The translations under genes were made by a program, and so were the position numbers. The notes under the pieces were generated by a model. It searched no databases, was not told the origin of the DNA, and saw only the letters and a list, made by a program, of their open reading frames with translations. Shown here piece by piece: positions 45,608-58,645 of a DNA stretch of 64,000 nt (position 1 is its first letter; every line of letters starts with the position of its first letter). Source of the DNA: Micromussa lordhowensis (lineage: Eukaryota; Cnidaria; Anthozoa; Scleractinia; Lobophylliidae); NCBI GenBank assembly GCA_964020085.1, contig CAXHUQ010001374.1, positions 1-64,000 of the forward strand, read 5' to 3'.

Positions 45608-48505
45608 TTCCTGCAAACCGCGGCTCCCAAAGTGCCGGCAAAGCCGAGCTATGGCAAATTTGGCAAGGTCACCCTCATCGCGCGTTTTCTGAAATTCTGC
45701 AAAGTTGCGACCAAGGGAAAGTCCTCCAAAAACAAGGCCAGAAGAAACACCCTGGCGCAAATGCCATCACCTCCTTATTACAATGCACTTAAAGTGCCAA
45801 CATAGCACAACATTTTGCTGCAAACCGCGGCTCCCAAAGTGCCGGCAAAGCCGAGCTATGGCAAATTTGGCAAGGTCACCCTCATCGCGCGTTTTCTGAA
45901 ATTCTGCAAAGTTGCGACCAAGGGAAAGTCCTCCAAAAACAAGGCCAGAAAAAACACCCTGGCGCAAATGCCATCACCTGTTAATTACAATGCACTTAAA
46001 GTGCCAACATAGCACAACATTTTGCTGCAAACCGCGGCTCCCAAAGTGCCGGCAAAGCCGAGCTATGGCAAATTTGGCAAGGTCACCCTCATCGCGCGTT
46101 TTCTGAAATTCTGCAAAGTTGCGACCAAGGGAAAGTCCTCCAAAAACAAGGCCAAAAAAAACACCCTGGCGCAAATGCCATCACCTCCTAATTACAATGC
46201 ACTTAAAGTGTTAACATAGCACAACATTTTGCTGCAAACCGCGGCTCCCAAAGTGCCGGCAAAGCTGAGCTATGGCAAATTTGGCAAGGTCACCCTCATC
46301 GCGCGTTTTCTGAAATTCTGCAAAGTTGCGACCAAGGGAAAGTCCTCCAACAACAAGGCCAGAAAAAACACCCTGGCGCAAATGCCATCACCTCCTAATT
46401 ACAATGCACTTAAAGTGCCAACATAGCACAACATTTTGCTGCAAACCGCGGCTCCCAAAGTGCCGGCAAAGCCGAGCTATGGCAAATTTGGCAAGGTCAC
46501 CCTCATCGCGCGTTTTCTGAAATTCTGCAAAGTTGCGACCAAGGGAAAGTCCTCCAAAAACAAGGCCAGAAAAAACACCCTGGCGCAAATGCCATCACCT
46601 CTTAATTACAATGCACTTAAAGTGCCAACATAGCAGAACATTTTGCTGCAAACCGCGGCTCCCAAAGTGCCGGCAAAGCCGAGCTATGGCAAATTTGGCA
46701 AGGTCACCCTCATCGCGCGTTTTCTGAAATTCTGCAAAGTTGCGACCAAGGGAAAGTCCTCCAACAACAAGGCCAGAAAAAACACCCTGGCGCAAATGCC
46801 ATCACCTCTTAATTACAATGCACTTAAAGTGCCAACATAGCACAACATTTTGCTGCAAACCGCGGCTCCCAAAGTGCCGGCAAAGCCGAGCTATGGCAAA
46901 TTTGGCAAGGTCACCCTCATCGCGCGTTTTCTGAAATTCTGCAAAGTTGCGACCAAGGGAAAGTCCTCCAAAAACAAGGCCAGAAAAAACACCCTGGCGC
47001 AAATGCCATCACCTCCTAATTACAATGCACTTAAAGTGCCAACATAGCACAACATTTTGCTGCAAACCGCGGCTCCCAAAGTGCCGGCAAAGCTGAGCTA
47101 TGGCAAATTTGGCAAGGTCACCCTCATCGCGCGTTTTCTGAAATTCTGCAAAGTTGCGACCAAGGGAAAGTCCTCCAACAACAAGGCCAGAAAAAACACC
47201 CTGGCGCAAATGCCATCACCCCTTAATTACAATGCACTTAAAGTGCCAACATAGCACAACATTTTGCTGCAAACCGCGGCTCCCAAAGTGCCGGCAAAGC
47301 CGAGCTATGGCAAATTTGGCAAGGTCACCCTCATCGCGCGTTTTCTGAAATTCTGCAAAGTTGCGACCAAGGGAAAGTCCTCCAAAAACAAGGCCAGAAA
47401 AAACACCCTGGCGCAAATGCCATCACCTCTTAATTACAATGCACTTAAAGTGCCAACATAGCAGAACATTTTGCTGCAAACCGCGGCTCCCAAAGTGCCG
47501 GCAAAGCCGAGCTATGGCAAATTTGGCAAGGTCACCCTCATCGCGCGTTTTCTGAAATTCTGCAAAGTTGCGACCAAGGGAAAGTCCTCCAAAAACAAGG
47601 CCAGAAGAAACACCCTGGCGCAAATGCCATCACCTCCTAATTACAATGCACTTAAAGTGCCAACATAGCACAACATTTTGCTGCAAACCGCGGCTCCCAA
47701 AGTGCCGGCAAAGCCGAGCTATGGCAAATTTGGCAAGGTCACCCTCATCGCGCGTTTTCTGAAATTCTGCAAAGTTGCGACCAAGGGAAAGTCCTCCAAA
47801 AACAAGGCCAGAAAAAACACCCTGGCGCAAATGCCATCACCTGTTAATTACAATGCACTTAAAGTGCCAACATAGCACAACATTTTGCTGCAAACCGCGG
47901 CTCCCAAAGTGCCGGCAAAGCCGAGCTATGGCAAATTTGGCAAGGTCACCCTCATCGCGCGTTTTCTGAAATTCTGCAAAGTTGCGACCAAGGGAAAGTC
48001 CTCCAAAAACAAGGCCAGAAAAAACACCCTGGCGCAAATGCCATCACCTCCTAATTACAATGCACTTAAAGTGCCAACATAGCACAACATTTTGCTGCAA
48101 ACCGCGGCTCCCAAAGTGCCGGCAAAGCCGAGCTATGGCAAATTTGGCAAGGTCACCCTCATCGCGCGTTTTCTGAAATTCTGCAAAGTTGCGACCAAGG
48201 GAAAGTCCTCCAAAAACAAGGCCAGAAAAAACACCCTGGCGCAAATGCCATCACCTCATAATTACAATGCACTTAAAGTGCCAACATAGCACAACATTTT
48301 GCTGCAAACCGCGGCTCCCAAAATGCCGGCAAAGCCGAGCTATGGCAAATTTGGCAAGGTCACCCTCATCGCGCGTTTTCTGAAATTCTGCAAAGTTGCG
48401 ACCAAGGGAAAGTCCTCCAAAAACAAGGCCAGAAAAAACACCCTGGCGCAAATGCCATCACCTCCTAATTACAATGCACTTAAAGTGCCAACATAGCACA
48501 ACATT
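45608..48505 (-). repeat. Family B monomers with four- and nine-monomer echoes
   Basis: The pair ggccagaagaaac and then cctgttaattac occurs at 45608/45815 and again at 47471/47678 (1863 bp, nine monomers). Units with gcaaagctgagc plus tccaacaac occur at 46229 and 47057, each followed by a unit ending catagcagaac (828 bp, four monomers). Private variants include acattttcctgc near 45604, aaagtgttaac near 46205, and accccttaattac near 47218. Confidence 0.8.
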
Positions 48506-51403
48506 TTGCTGCAAACCGCGGCTCCCAAAGTGCCGGCAAAGCCGAGCTATGGCAAATTTGGCAAGGTCACCCTCATCGCGCGTTTTCTGAAATTCTGCAA
48601 AGTTGCGACCAAGGGAAAGTCCTCCAAAAACAAGGCCAGAAAAAACACCCTGGCGCAACTGCCATCAACTCTTAATTACAATGCACTTAAAGTGCCAACT
48701 TAGCACAACATTTTGCTGCAAACCGCGGCTCCCAAAGTGCCGGCAAAGCCGAGCTATGGCAAATTTGGCAAGGTCACCCTCATCGCGCGTTTTCTGAAAT
48801 TCTGCAAAGTTGCGACCAAGGGAAAGTCCTCCAAAAACAAGGCCAGAAAAAACACCCTGGCGCAAATGCCATCACCTGCTAATTACAATGCACTTAAAGT
48901 GCCAACATAGCACAACATTTTGCTGCAAACTGCGGCTCCCAAAGTGCCGGCAAACCCGAGCTATGGCAAATTTGGCAAGGTCACCCTCATCGCGCGTTTT
49001 CTGAAATTCTGCAAAGTTGCGACCAAGGGAAAGTCCTCCAAAAACAAGGCCAGACAAAGCACCCTGGCGCAAATGCCATCACCCCTTAATTACAATGCAC
49101 TTAAAGTGCCAACATAGCACAACATTTTGCTGCAAACCGCGGCTCCCAAAGTGCCGGCAAAGCCGAGCTATGGCAAATTTGGCAAGGTCACCCTCATCGC
49201 GCGTTTTCTGAAATTCTGCAAAGCTGCGACCAAGGGAAAGTCCTCCAAAAACAAGGCCAGAAAAAACACCCTGGCGCAAATGCCATCACCTCCTAATTAC
49301 AATGCACTTAAAGTGCCAACATAGCACAACATTTTGCTGCAAACCGCGGCTCCCAAAGTGCCGGCAAAGCCGAGCTATGGCAAATTTGGCAAGGTCACCC
49401 TCATCGCGCGTTTTCTGAAATTCTGCAAAGTTGCGACCAAGGGAAAGTCCTCCAAAAACAAGGCCAGAAAAAACACCCTGGCGCAAATGCCATCACCTCC
49501 TAATTACAATGCACTTAAAGTGCCAACATAGCACAACATTTTGCTGCAAACCGCGGCTCCCAAAGTGCCGGCAAAGCCGAGCTATGGCAAATTTGGCAAG
49601 GTCACCCTCATCGCGCGTTTTCTGAAATTCTGCAAAGTTGCGACCAAGGGAAAGTCCTCCAAAAACAAGGCCAGAAAAAACACCCTGGCGCAAATGCCAT
49701 CACCTCTTAATTACAATGCACTTAAAGTGCCAACATAGCACAACATTTTGCTGCAAACCGCGGCTCCCAAAGTGCCGGCAAAGCCGAGCTATGGCAAATT
49801 TGGCAAGGTCACCCTCATCGCGCGTTTTCTGAAATTCTGCAAAGTTGCGACCAAGGGAAAGTCCTCCAAAAACAAGGCCAGAAAAAACACCCTGGCGCAA
49901 ATGCCATCACCTCCTAATTACAATGCACTTAAAGTGCCAACATAGCACAACATTTTGCTGCAAACCGCGGCTCCCAAAGTGCCGGCAAAGCCGAGCTATG
50001 GCAAATTTGGCAAGGTCACCCTCATCGCGCGTTTTCTGAAATTCTGCAAAGTTGCGACCAAGGGAAAGTCCTCCAAAAACAAGGCCAGAAAAAACACCCT
50101 GGCGCAAATGCCATCACCTCTTAATTACAATGCACTTAAAGTGCCAACATAGCACAACATTTTGCTGCAAACCGCGGCTCCCAAAGTGCCGGCAAAGCCG
50201 AGCTATGGCAAATTTGGCAAGGTCACCCTCATCGCGCGTTTTCTGAAATTCTGCAAAGTTGCGACCAAGGGAAAGTCCTCCAAAAACAAGGCCAGAAAAA
50301 ACACCCTGGCGCAACTGCCATCACCTCTTAATTACAATGCACTTAAAGTGCCAACATAGCACAACATTTTGCTGCAAACCGCGGCTCCCAAAGTGCCGGC
50401 AAAGCCGAGCTATGGCAAATTTGGCAAGGTCACCCTCATCGCGCGTTTTCTGAAATTCTGCAAAGTTGCGACCAAGGGAAAGTCCTCCAAAAACAAGGCC
50501 AGAAAAAACACCCTGGCGCAAATGCCATCACCTCTTAATTACAATGCACTTAAAGTGCCAACATAGCACAACATTTTGCTGCAAACCGCGGCTCCCAAAG
50601 TGCCGGCAAAGCCGAGCTATGGCAAATTTGGCAAGGTCACCCTCATCGCGCGTTTTCTGAAATTCTGCAAAGTTGCGACCAAGGGAAAGTCCTCCAAAAA
50701 CAAGGCCAGAAAAAACACCCTGGCGCAACTGCCATCACCTCTTAATTACAATGCACTTAAAGTGCCAACATAGCACAACATTTTGCTGCAAACCGCGGCT
50801 CCCAAAGTGCCGGCAAAGCCGAGCTATGGCAAATTTGGCAAGGTCACCCTCATCGCGCGTTTTCTAAAATTCTGCAAAGTTGCGACCAAGGGAAAGTCCT
50901 CCAAAAACAAGGCCAGAAAAAACACCCTGGCGCAAATGCCATCACCTGCTAATTACAATGCACTTAAAGTGCCAACATAGCACAACATTTTGCTGCAAAC
51001 CGCGGCTCCCAAAGTGCCGGCAAACCCGAGCTATGGCAAAGTTGGCAAGGTCACCCTCATCGCGCGTTTTCTGAAATTCTGCAAAGTTGCGACCAAGGGA
51101 AAGTCCTCCAAAAACAAGGCCAGACAAAGCACCCTGGCGCAAATGCCATCACCTCTTAATTACAATGCACTTAAAGTGCCAACATAGCACAACATTTTGC
51201 TGCAAACCACGGCTCCCAAAGTGCCGGCAAAGCCGAGCTATGGCAAGTTTGGCAAGGTCACCCTCATCGCGCGTTTTCTGAAATTCTGCAAAGTTGCGAC
51301 CAAGGGAAAGTCCTCCAAAAACAAGGCCAGAAAAAACACCCTGGCGCAAATGCCATCACCTCCTAATTACAATGCACTTAAAGTGCCAACATAGCACAAC
51401 ATT
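48506..51403 (-). repeat. Ten-monomer spaced duplication
   Basis: Monomers from 48506, 48713 and 48920 match those from 50576, 50783 and 50990 (2070 bp). Shared markers are gcgcaactgcc, cctgctaattac, and gcaaacccgagc with ccagacaaagcacc. The unit with gcgcaactgcc also appears at 50162, two monomers before 50576. Later changes separate the copies: aaactgcgg only at 48920, ggcaaagttgg only at 50990, caactcttaat only near 48665. Confidence 0.85.
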
Positions 51404-53057
51404 TTGCTGCAAACCGCGGCTCCCAAAGTGCCGGCAAAGCCGAGCTATGGCAAATTTGGCAAGGTCACCCTCATCGCGCGTTTTCTGAAATTCTGCAAAG
51501 TTGCGACCAAGGGAAAGTCCTCCAAAAACAAGGCCAGAAAAAACACCCTGGCGCAAATGCCATCACCTCTTAATTACAATCCACTTAAAGTGCCAACATA
51601 GCACAACATTTTGCTGCAAACCGCGGCTCCCAAAGTGCCGGCAAAGCCGAGCTATGGCAAATTTGGCAAGGTCACCCTCATCGCGCGTTTTCTGAAATTC
51701 TGCAAAGTTGCGACCAAGGGAAAGTCCTCCAAAAACAAGGCCAGAAAAAACACCCTGGCGCAAATGCCATCACCTCCTAATTACAATGCACTTAAAGTGC
51801 CAACATAGCACAACATTTTGCTGCAAACCGCGGCTCCCAAAGTGCCGGCAAAGCCGAGCTATGGCAAATTTGGCAAGGTCACCCTCATCGCGCGTTTTCT
51901 GAAATTCTGCAAAGTTGCGACCAAGGGAAAGTCCTCCAAAAACAAGGCCAGAAAAAACACCCTGGCGCAAATGCCATCACCTCCTAATTACAATGCACTT
52001 AAAGTGCCAACATAGCACAACATTTTGCTCCAAACCGCGGCTCCCAAAGTGCCGGCAAAGCCGAGCTATGGCGAATTTGGCAAGGTCACCCTCATCGCGC
52101 GTTTTCTGAAATTCTGCAAAGTTGCGACCAAGGAAAAGTCCTCCAAAAACAAGGCCAGAAAAAACACCCTGACGCAAAAGCCATCACGTCCTAATTACAA
52201 TGCACTTAAAGTGCCAACATAGCACAACATTTTGCTGCAAACCGCGGCTCCCAAAGTGCCGGTAAAGCCGAGCTATGGCAAATTTGGCAAGGTCACCCTC
52301 ATCGCGCGTTTTCTGAAATTCTGCAAAGTTGCGACCAAGGGAAAGTCCTCCAAAAACAAGGCCAGAAAAAACACCCTGGCGCAAATGCCATCACCTCCTA
52401 ATTACAATGCACTTAAAGTGCCAACATAGCACAACATTTTGCTGCAAACCGCGGCTCCCAAAGTGCCGGCAAAGCCGAGCTATGGCAAATTTGGCAAGGT
52501 CACCCTCATCGCGCGTTTTCTGAAATTCTGCAAAGTTGCGACCAAGGGAAAGTCCTCCAAAAACAAGGCCAGAAAAAACACCCTGGCGCAAATGCCATCA
52601 CCTCTTAATTACAATGCACTTAAAGTGCCAACATAGCACAACATTTTGCTGCAAACCGCGGCTCCCAAAGTGCCGGCAAAGCCGAGCTATGCCAATTTGG
52701 CAAGGTCACCCTCATCGCGCGTTTTCTGAAATTCTGCAAAGTTGCGACCAAGGGAAAGTCCTCCAAAAACAAGGCCAGAAAAAACACCCTGGTGCAAATG
52801 CCAACACCTCCTAATTACAATGCACTTAAGTGCCAACATAGCACAACATTTTGCTGCAAACCGCGGCTCCCAAAGTGCCGGCAAAGCCAAGCTATGGCAA
52901 ATTTGGCAAGGTCACCCTCATCGCGCGTTTTCTGAAATTCTGCAAAGTTGCGACCAAGGGAAAGTCCTCCAAAAACAAGGCCAGAAAAAACACCCTGGCG
53001 CAAATGCCATCACCTCTTAATTACAATGCACTTAAAGTGCCAACATAGCACAACATT
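51404..53057 (-). repeat. Family B monomers including a short, variant-rich unit
   Basis: Mostly consensus units. The 52025 monomer is unusually changed (gctccaaacc, ggcgaatttgg, aaggaaaag, ctgacgcaaaagcc, cacgtcc). The 52646-52850 monomer is 205 bp because of two single-base losses (ctatgccaatttgg and cacttaagtgcc) and has ctggtgcaaatgccaacacc. These two are islands of change in otherwise uniform sequence, so either older monomers or local sequence error is possible. Confidence 0.82.
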
Positions 53058-54299
53058 TTGCTGCAAACCGCGGCTCCCAAAGTGCCGGCAAAGCCGAGCT
53101 ATGGCAAATTTGGCAAGGTCACCCTCATCGCGCGTTTTCTGAAATTCTGCAAAGTTGCGACCAAGGGAAAGTCCTCCTAAAAGAAGGCCAGAAAAAACAC
53201 CCTGGCGCAAATGCCATCACCTCCTTATTACAATGCACTTAAAGTGCCAACATAGCACAACATTTTGCTGCAAACCGCGGCTCCCAAAATGCCGGCAAAG
53301 CCGAGCTATGGCAAATTTGGCAAGGTCACCCTCATCGCGCGTTTTCTGAAATTCTGCAAAGTTGCGACCAAGGGAAAGTCCTCCAAAAACAAGGCCAGAA
53401 AAAACACCCTGGCGCAAATGCCATCGCCTCTTAATTACAATGCACTTAAAGTGCCAACATAGCACAACATTTTGCTGCAAACCGCGGCTCCCAAAGTGCC
53501 GGCAAAGCCGAGCTATGGCAAATTTGGCAAGGTCACCCTCATCGCGCGTTTTCTGAAATTCTGCAAAGTTGCGACCAAGGGAAAGTCCTCCAAAAACAAG
53601 GCCAGAAAAAACACCCTGGCGCAAATGCCATCACCTCTTAATTACAATGCACTTAAAGTGCCAACATAGCACAACATTTTGCTGCAAACCGCGGCTCCCA
53701 AAGTGCCGGCAAAGCCGAGCTATGGCAAATTTGGCAAGGTCACCCTCATCGCGCGTTTTCTGAAATTCTGCAAAGTTGCGACCAAGGGAAAGTCCTCCTA
53801 AAACAAGGCCAGAAAAAACACCCTGGCGCAAATGCCATCACCTCCTAATTACAATGCACTTAAAGTGCCAACATAGCACAACATTTTGCTGCAAACCGCG
53901 GCTCCCAAAGTGCCGGCAAAGCCGAGCTATGGCAAATTTGGCAAGGTCACCCTCATCGCGCGTTTTCTGAAATTCTGCAAAGTTGCGACCAAGGGAAAGT
54001 CCTCCAAAAACAAGGCCAGAAAAAACACCCTGGCGCAAATGCCATCGCCTCTTAATTACAATGCACTTAAAGTGCCAACATAGCACAACATTTTGCTGCA
54101 AACCGCGGCTCCCAAAGTGCCGGCAAAGCCGAGCTATGGCAAATTTGGCAAGGTCACCCTCATCGCGCGTTTTCTGAAATTCTGCAAAGTTGCGACCAAG
54201 GGAAAGTCCTCCAAAAACAAGGCCAGAAAAAACACCCTGGCGCAAATGCCATCACCTCCTAATTACAATGCACTTAAAGTGCCAACATAGCACAACATT
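53058..54299 (-). repeat. Three-monomer duplication (621 bp, two copies)
   Basis: Units 53058-53678 and 53679-54299 share a tcctaaaa variant in the first monomer (an in-frame taa) and gccatcgcc in the second. They differ at a few sites: taaaagaagg against taaaacaagg, cctccttattac against cctcctaattac, and aaaatgcc against aaagtgcc. Confidence 0.88.
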
Positions 54300-57200
54300 T
54301 TGCTGCAAACCGCGGCTCCCAAAGTGCCGGCAAAGCCGAGCTATGGCAAATTTGGCAAGGTCACCCTCATCGCGCGTTTTCTGAAATTCTGCAAAGTTGC
54401 GACCAAGGGAAAGTCCTCCAAAAACAAGGCCAGAAAAAACACCCTGGCGCAAATGCCATCACCTCCTAATTACAATGCACTTAAAGTGCCAACATAGCAC
54501 AACATTTTGCTGCAAACCGCGGCTCCCAAAGTGCGGCAAAGCCGAGCTATGGCAAATTTGGCAAGGTCACCCTCATCGCGCGTTTTCTGAAATTCTGCAA
54601 AGTTGCGACCAAGGGAAAGTCCTCCAAAAACAAGGCCAGAAAAAACACCCTGGCGCAAATGCCATCACCTCCTAATTACAATGCACTTAAAGTGCCAACA
54701 TAGCACAACATTTTGCTGCAAACCGCGGCTCCCAAAGTGCCGGCAAAGCCGAGCTATGGCAAATTTGGCAAGGTCACGCTCATCGCGCGTTTTCTGAAAT
54801 TCTGCAAAGTTGCGACCAAGGGAAAGTCCTCCAAAAACAAGGCCAGAAAAAACACCCTGGCGCAAATGCCATCACCTCCTAATTACAATGCACTTAAAGT
54901 GCCAACATAGCACAACATTTTGCTGCAAACCGCGGCTCCCAAAGTGCCGGCAAAGCCGAGCTATGGCAAATTTGGCAAGGTCACCCTCATCGCGCGTTTT
55001 CTGAAATTCTGCAAAGTTGCGACAATGGGAAAGTCCTCCAAAAACAAGGCCAGAAAAAACACCCTGGCGCAAATGCCATCACCTCCTAATTACAATGCAC
55101 TTAAAGTGCCAACATAGCACAACATTTTGCTGCAAACCGCGGCTCCCAAAGTGCCGGCAAAGCCGAGCTATGGCAAATTTGGCAAGGTCACCCTCATCGC
55201 GCGTTTTCTGAAATTCTGCAAAGTTGCGACCAAGGGAAAGTCCTCCAAAAACAAGGCCAGAAAAAACACCCTGGCGCAAATGCCATCACCTCCTAATTAC
55301 AATGCACTTAAAGTGCCAACATAGCACAACATTTTGCTGCAAACCGCGGCTCCCAAAGTGCCGGCAAAGCCGAGCTATGGCAAATTTGGCAAGGTCACCC
55401 TCATCGCGCGTTTTCTGAAATTCTGCAAAGTTGCGACCAAGGGAAAGTCCTCCAAAAACAAGGCCAGAATAAACACCCTGGCGCAAATGCCATCACCTCT
55501 TAATTACAATGCACTTAAAGTGCCAACATAGCACAACATTTTGCTGCAAACCGCGGCTCCCAAAGTGCCGGCAAAGCCGAGCTATGGCAAATTTGGCAAG
55601 GTCACCCTCATCGCGCGTTTTCTGAAATTCTGCAAAGTTGCGACCAAGGGAAAGTCCTCCAAAAACAAGGCCAGAAAAAACACCCTGGCGCAAATGCCAT
55701 CACCTCCTAATTACAATGCACTTAAAGTGCCAACATAGCACAACATTTTGCTGCAAACCGCGGCTCCCAAAGTGCCGGCAAAGCCGAGCTATGGCAAATT
55801 TGGCAAGGTCACCCTCATCGCGCGTTTTCTGAAATTCTGCAAAGTTGCGACCAAGGGAAAGTCCTCCAAAAACAAGGCCAGAATAAACACCCTGACGCAA
55901 ATGCCATCACCTCCTAATTACAATGCACTTAAAGTGCCAACATAGCACAACATTTTGCTGCAAACCGCGGCTCCCAAAGTGCCGGCAAAGCCGAGCTATG
56001 GCAAATTTGGCAAGGTCACCCTCATCGCGCGTTTTCTGAAATTCTGCAAAGTTGCGACCAAGGGAAAGTCCTCCAAAAACAAGGCCAGAATAAACACCCT
56101 GGCGCAAATGCCATCACCTCCTAATTACAATGCACTTAAAGTGCCAACATAGCACAACATTTTGCTGCAAACCGCGGCTCCCAAAGTGCCGGCAAAGCCG
56201 AGCTATGGCAAATTTGGCAAGGTCACCCTCATCGCGCGTTTTCTGAAATTCTGCAAAGTTGCGACCAAGGGAAAGTCCTCCAAAAACAAGGCCAGAAAAA
56301 ACACCCTGGCGCAAATGCCATCACCTCCTAATTACAATGCACTTAAAGTGCCAACATAGCACAACATTTTGCTGCAAACCGCGGCTCCCAAAGTGCCGGC
56401 AAAGCCGAGCTATGGCAAATTTGGCAAGGTCACCCTCATCGCGCGTTTTCTGAAATTCTGCAAAGTTGCGACCAAGGGAAAGTCCTCCAAAAACAAGGCC
56501 AGAAAAAACACCCTGGCGCAAATGCCATCACCTCCTAATTACAATGCACTTAAAGTGCCAACATAGCACAACATTTTGCTGCAAACCGCGGCTCCCAAAG
56601 TGCCGGCAAAGCTGAGCTATGGCAAATTTGGCAAGGTCACCCTCATCGCGCGTTTTCTGAAATTCTGCAAAGTTGCGACCAAGGGAAAGTCCTCCAAAAA
56701 CAAGGCCAGAAAAAACACCCTGGCGCAAATGCCATCACCTCCTAATTACAATGCACTTAAAGTGCCAACATAGCACAACATTTTGCTGCAAACCGCGGCT
56801 CCCAAAGTGCCGGCAAAGCCGAGCTATGGGAAATTTGGCAAGGTCACCCTCATCGCGCGTTTTCTGAAATTCTGCAAAGTTGCGACCAAGGGAAAGTCCT
56901 CCAAAAACAAGGCCAGAAAAAACACCCTGGCGCAAATGCCATCACCTCCTAATTACAATGCACTTAAAGTGCCAACATAGCACAACATTTTGCTGCAAAC
57001 CGCGGCTCCCAAAGTGCCGGCAAAGCCGAGCTATGGCAAATTTGGCAAGGTCACCCTCATCGCGCGTTTTCTGAAATTCTGCAAAGTTGCGACCAAGGGA
57101 AAGTCCTCCAAAAACAAGGCCAGAATAAACACCCTGGCGCAAATGCCATCACCTTCTAATTACAATGCACTTAAAGTGCCAACATAGCACAACATTTTGC

Positions 57201-58645
57201 TGCAAACCGCGGCTCCCAAAGTGCCGGCAAAGCCGAGCTATGGCAAATTTGGCAAGGTCACCCTCATCGCGCGTTTTCTGAAATTCTGCAAAGTTGCGAC
57301 CAAGGGAAAGTCCTCCAAAAACAAGGCCAGAAAAAACACCCTGGCGCAAATGCCATCACCTCCTAATTACAATGCACTTAAAGTGCCAACATAGCACAAC
57401 ATTTTGCTGCAAACCGCGGCTCCCAAAGTGCCGGCAAAGCCGAGCTATGGCAAATTTGGCAAGGTCACCCTCATCGCGCGTTTTCTGAAATTCTGCAAAG
57501 TTGCGACCAAGGGAAAGTCCTCCAAAAACAAGGCCAGGAAAAACACCCTGGCGCAAATGCCATCACCTCCTAATTACAATGCACTTAAAGTGCCAACATA
57601 GCACAACATTTTGCTGCAAACCGCGGCTCCCAAAGTGCCGGCAAAGCCGAGCTATGGCAAATTTGGCAAGGTCACCCTCATCGCGCGTTTTCTGAAATTG
57701 TGCAAAGTTGCGACCAAGGGAAAGTCCTCCAAAAACAAGGCCAGAATAAACACCCTGGCGCAAATGCCATCACCTCCTAATTACAATGCACTTAAAGTGC
57801 CAACATAGCGCAACATTTTGCTGCAAACCGCGGCTCCCAAAGTGCCGGCAAAGCCGAGCTATGGCAAATTTGGCAAGGTCACCCTCATCGCGCGTTTTCT
57901 GAAATTCTGCAAAGTTGCGACCAAGGGAAAGTCCTCCAAAAACAAGGCCAGAAAAAACACCCTGGCGCAAATGCCATCACCTCCTAATTACAATGCACTT
58001 AAAGTGCCAACATAGCACAACATTTTGCTGCAAACCGTGGCTCCCAAAGTGCCGGCAAAGCCGAGCTATGGCAAATTTTGCAAGGTCACCCTCATCGCGC
58101 GTTTTCTGAAATTCTGCAAAGTTGCGACCAAGGGAAAGTCCTCCAAAAACAAGGCCAGAAAAAACCCCCTGGCGCAAATGCCATCACCTCCTAATTACAA
58201 TGCACTTAAAGTGCCAACATAGCACAACATTTTGCTGCAAACCGCGGCTCCCAAAGTGCCGGCAAAGCCGAGCTATGGCAAATTTGGCAAGGTCACCCTC
58301 ATCGCGCGTTTTCTGAAATTCTGCAAAGTTGCGACCAAGGGAAAGTCCTCCAAAAACAAGGCCAGAAAAAACACCCTGGCGCAAATGCCATCACCTCCTA
58401 ATTGCAATGCACTTAAAGTGCCAACATAGCACAACATTTTGCTGCAAACCGCGGCTCCCAAAGTGCCGGCAAAGCCGAGCTATGGCAAATTTGGCAAGGT
58501 CCCCCTCATCGCGCGTTTTCTGAAATTGTGCAAAGTTGCGACCAAGGGAAAGTCCTCCAAAAACAAGGCCAGAATAAACACCCTGGCGCAAATGCCATCA
58601 CCTCCTAATTACAATGCACTTAAAGTGCCAACATAGCACAACATT
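54300..58645 (-). repeat. Uniform family B with a dispersed agaataaac subtype
   Basis: Twenty-one monomers close to consensus. Six of them (55334, 55748, 55955, 56990, 57611, 58439) share gccagaataaac, a single a to t change, at irregular spacings of 1-5 monomers. Two of these (57611 and 58439) also share gaaattgtgc and lie 828 bp apart. The monomer from 54507 is 206 bp (gtgcggcaaag). The scatter of one subtype among consensus units suggests gene conversion or several small exchanges. Confidence 0.85.
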
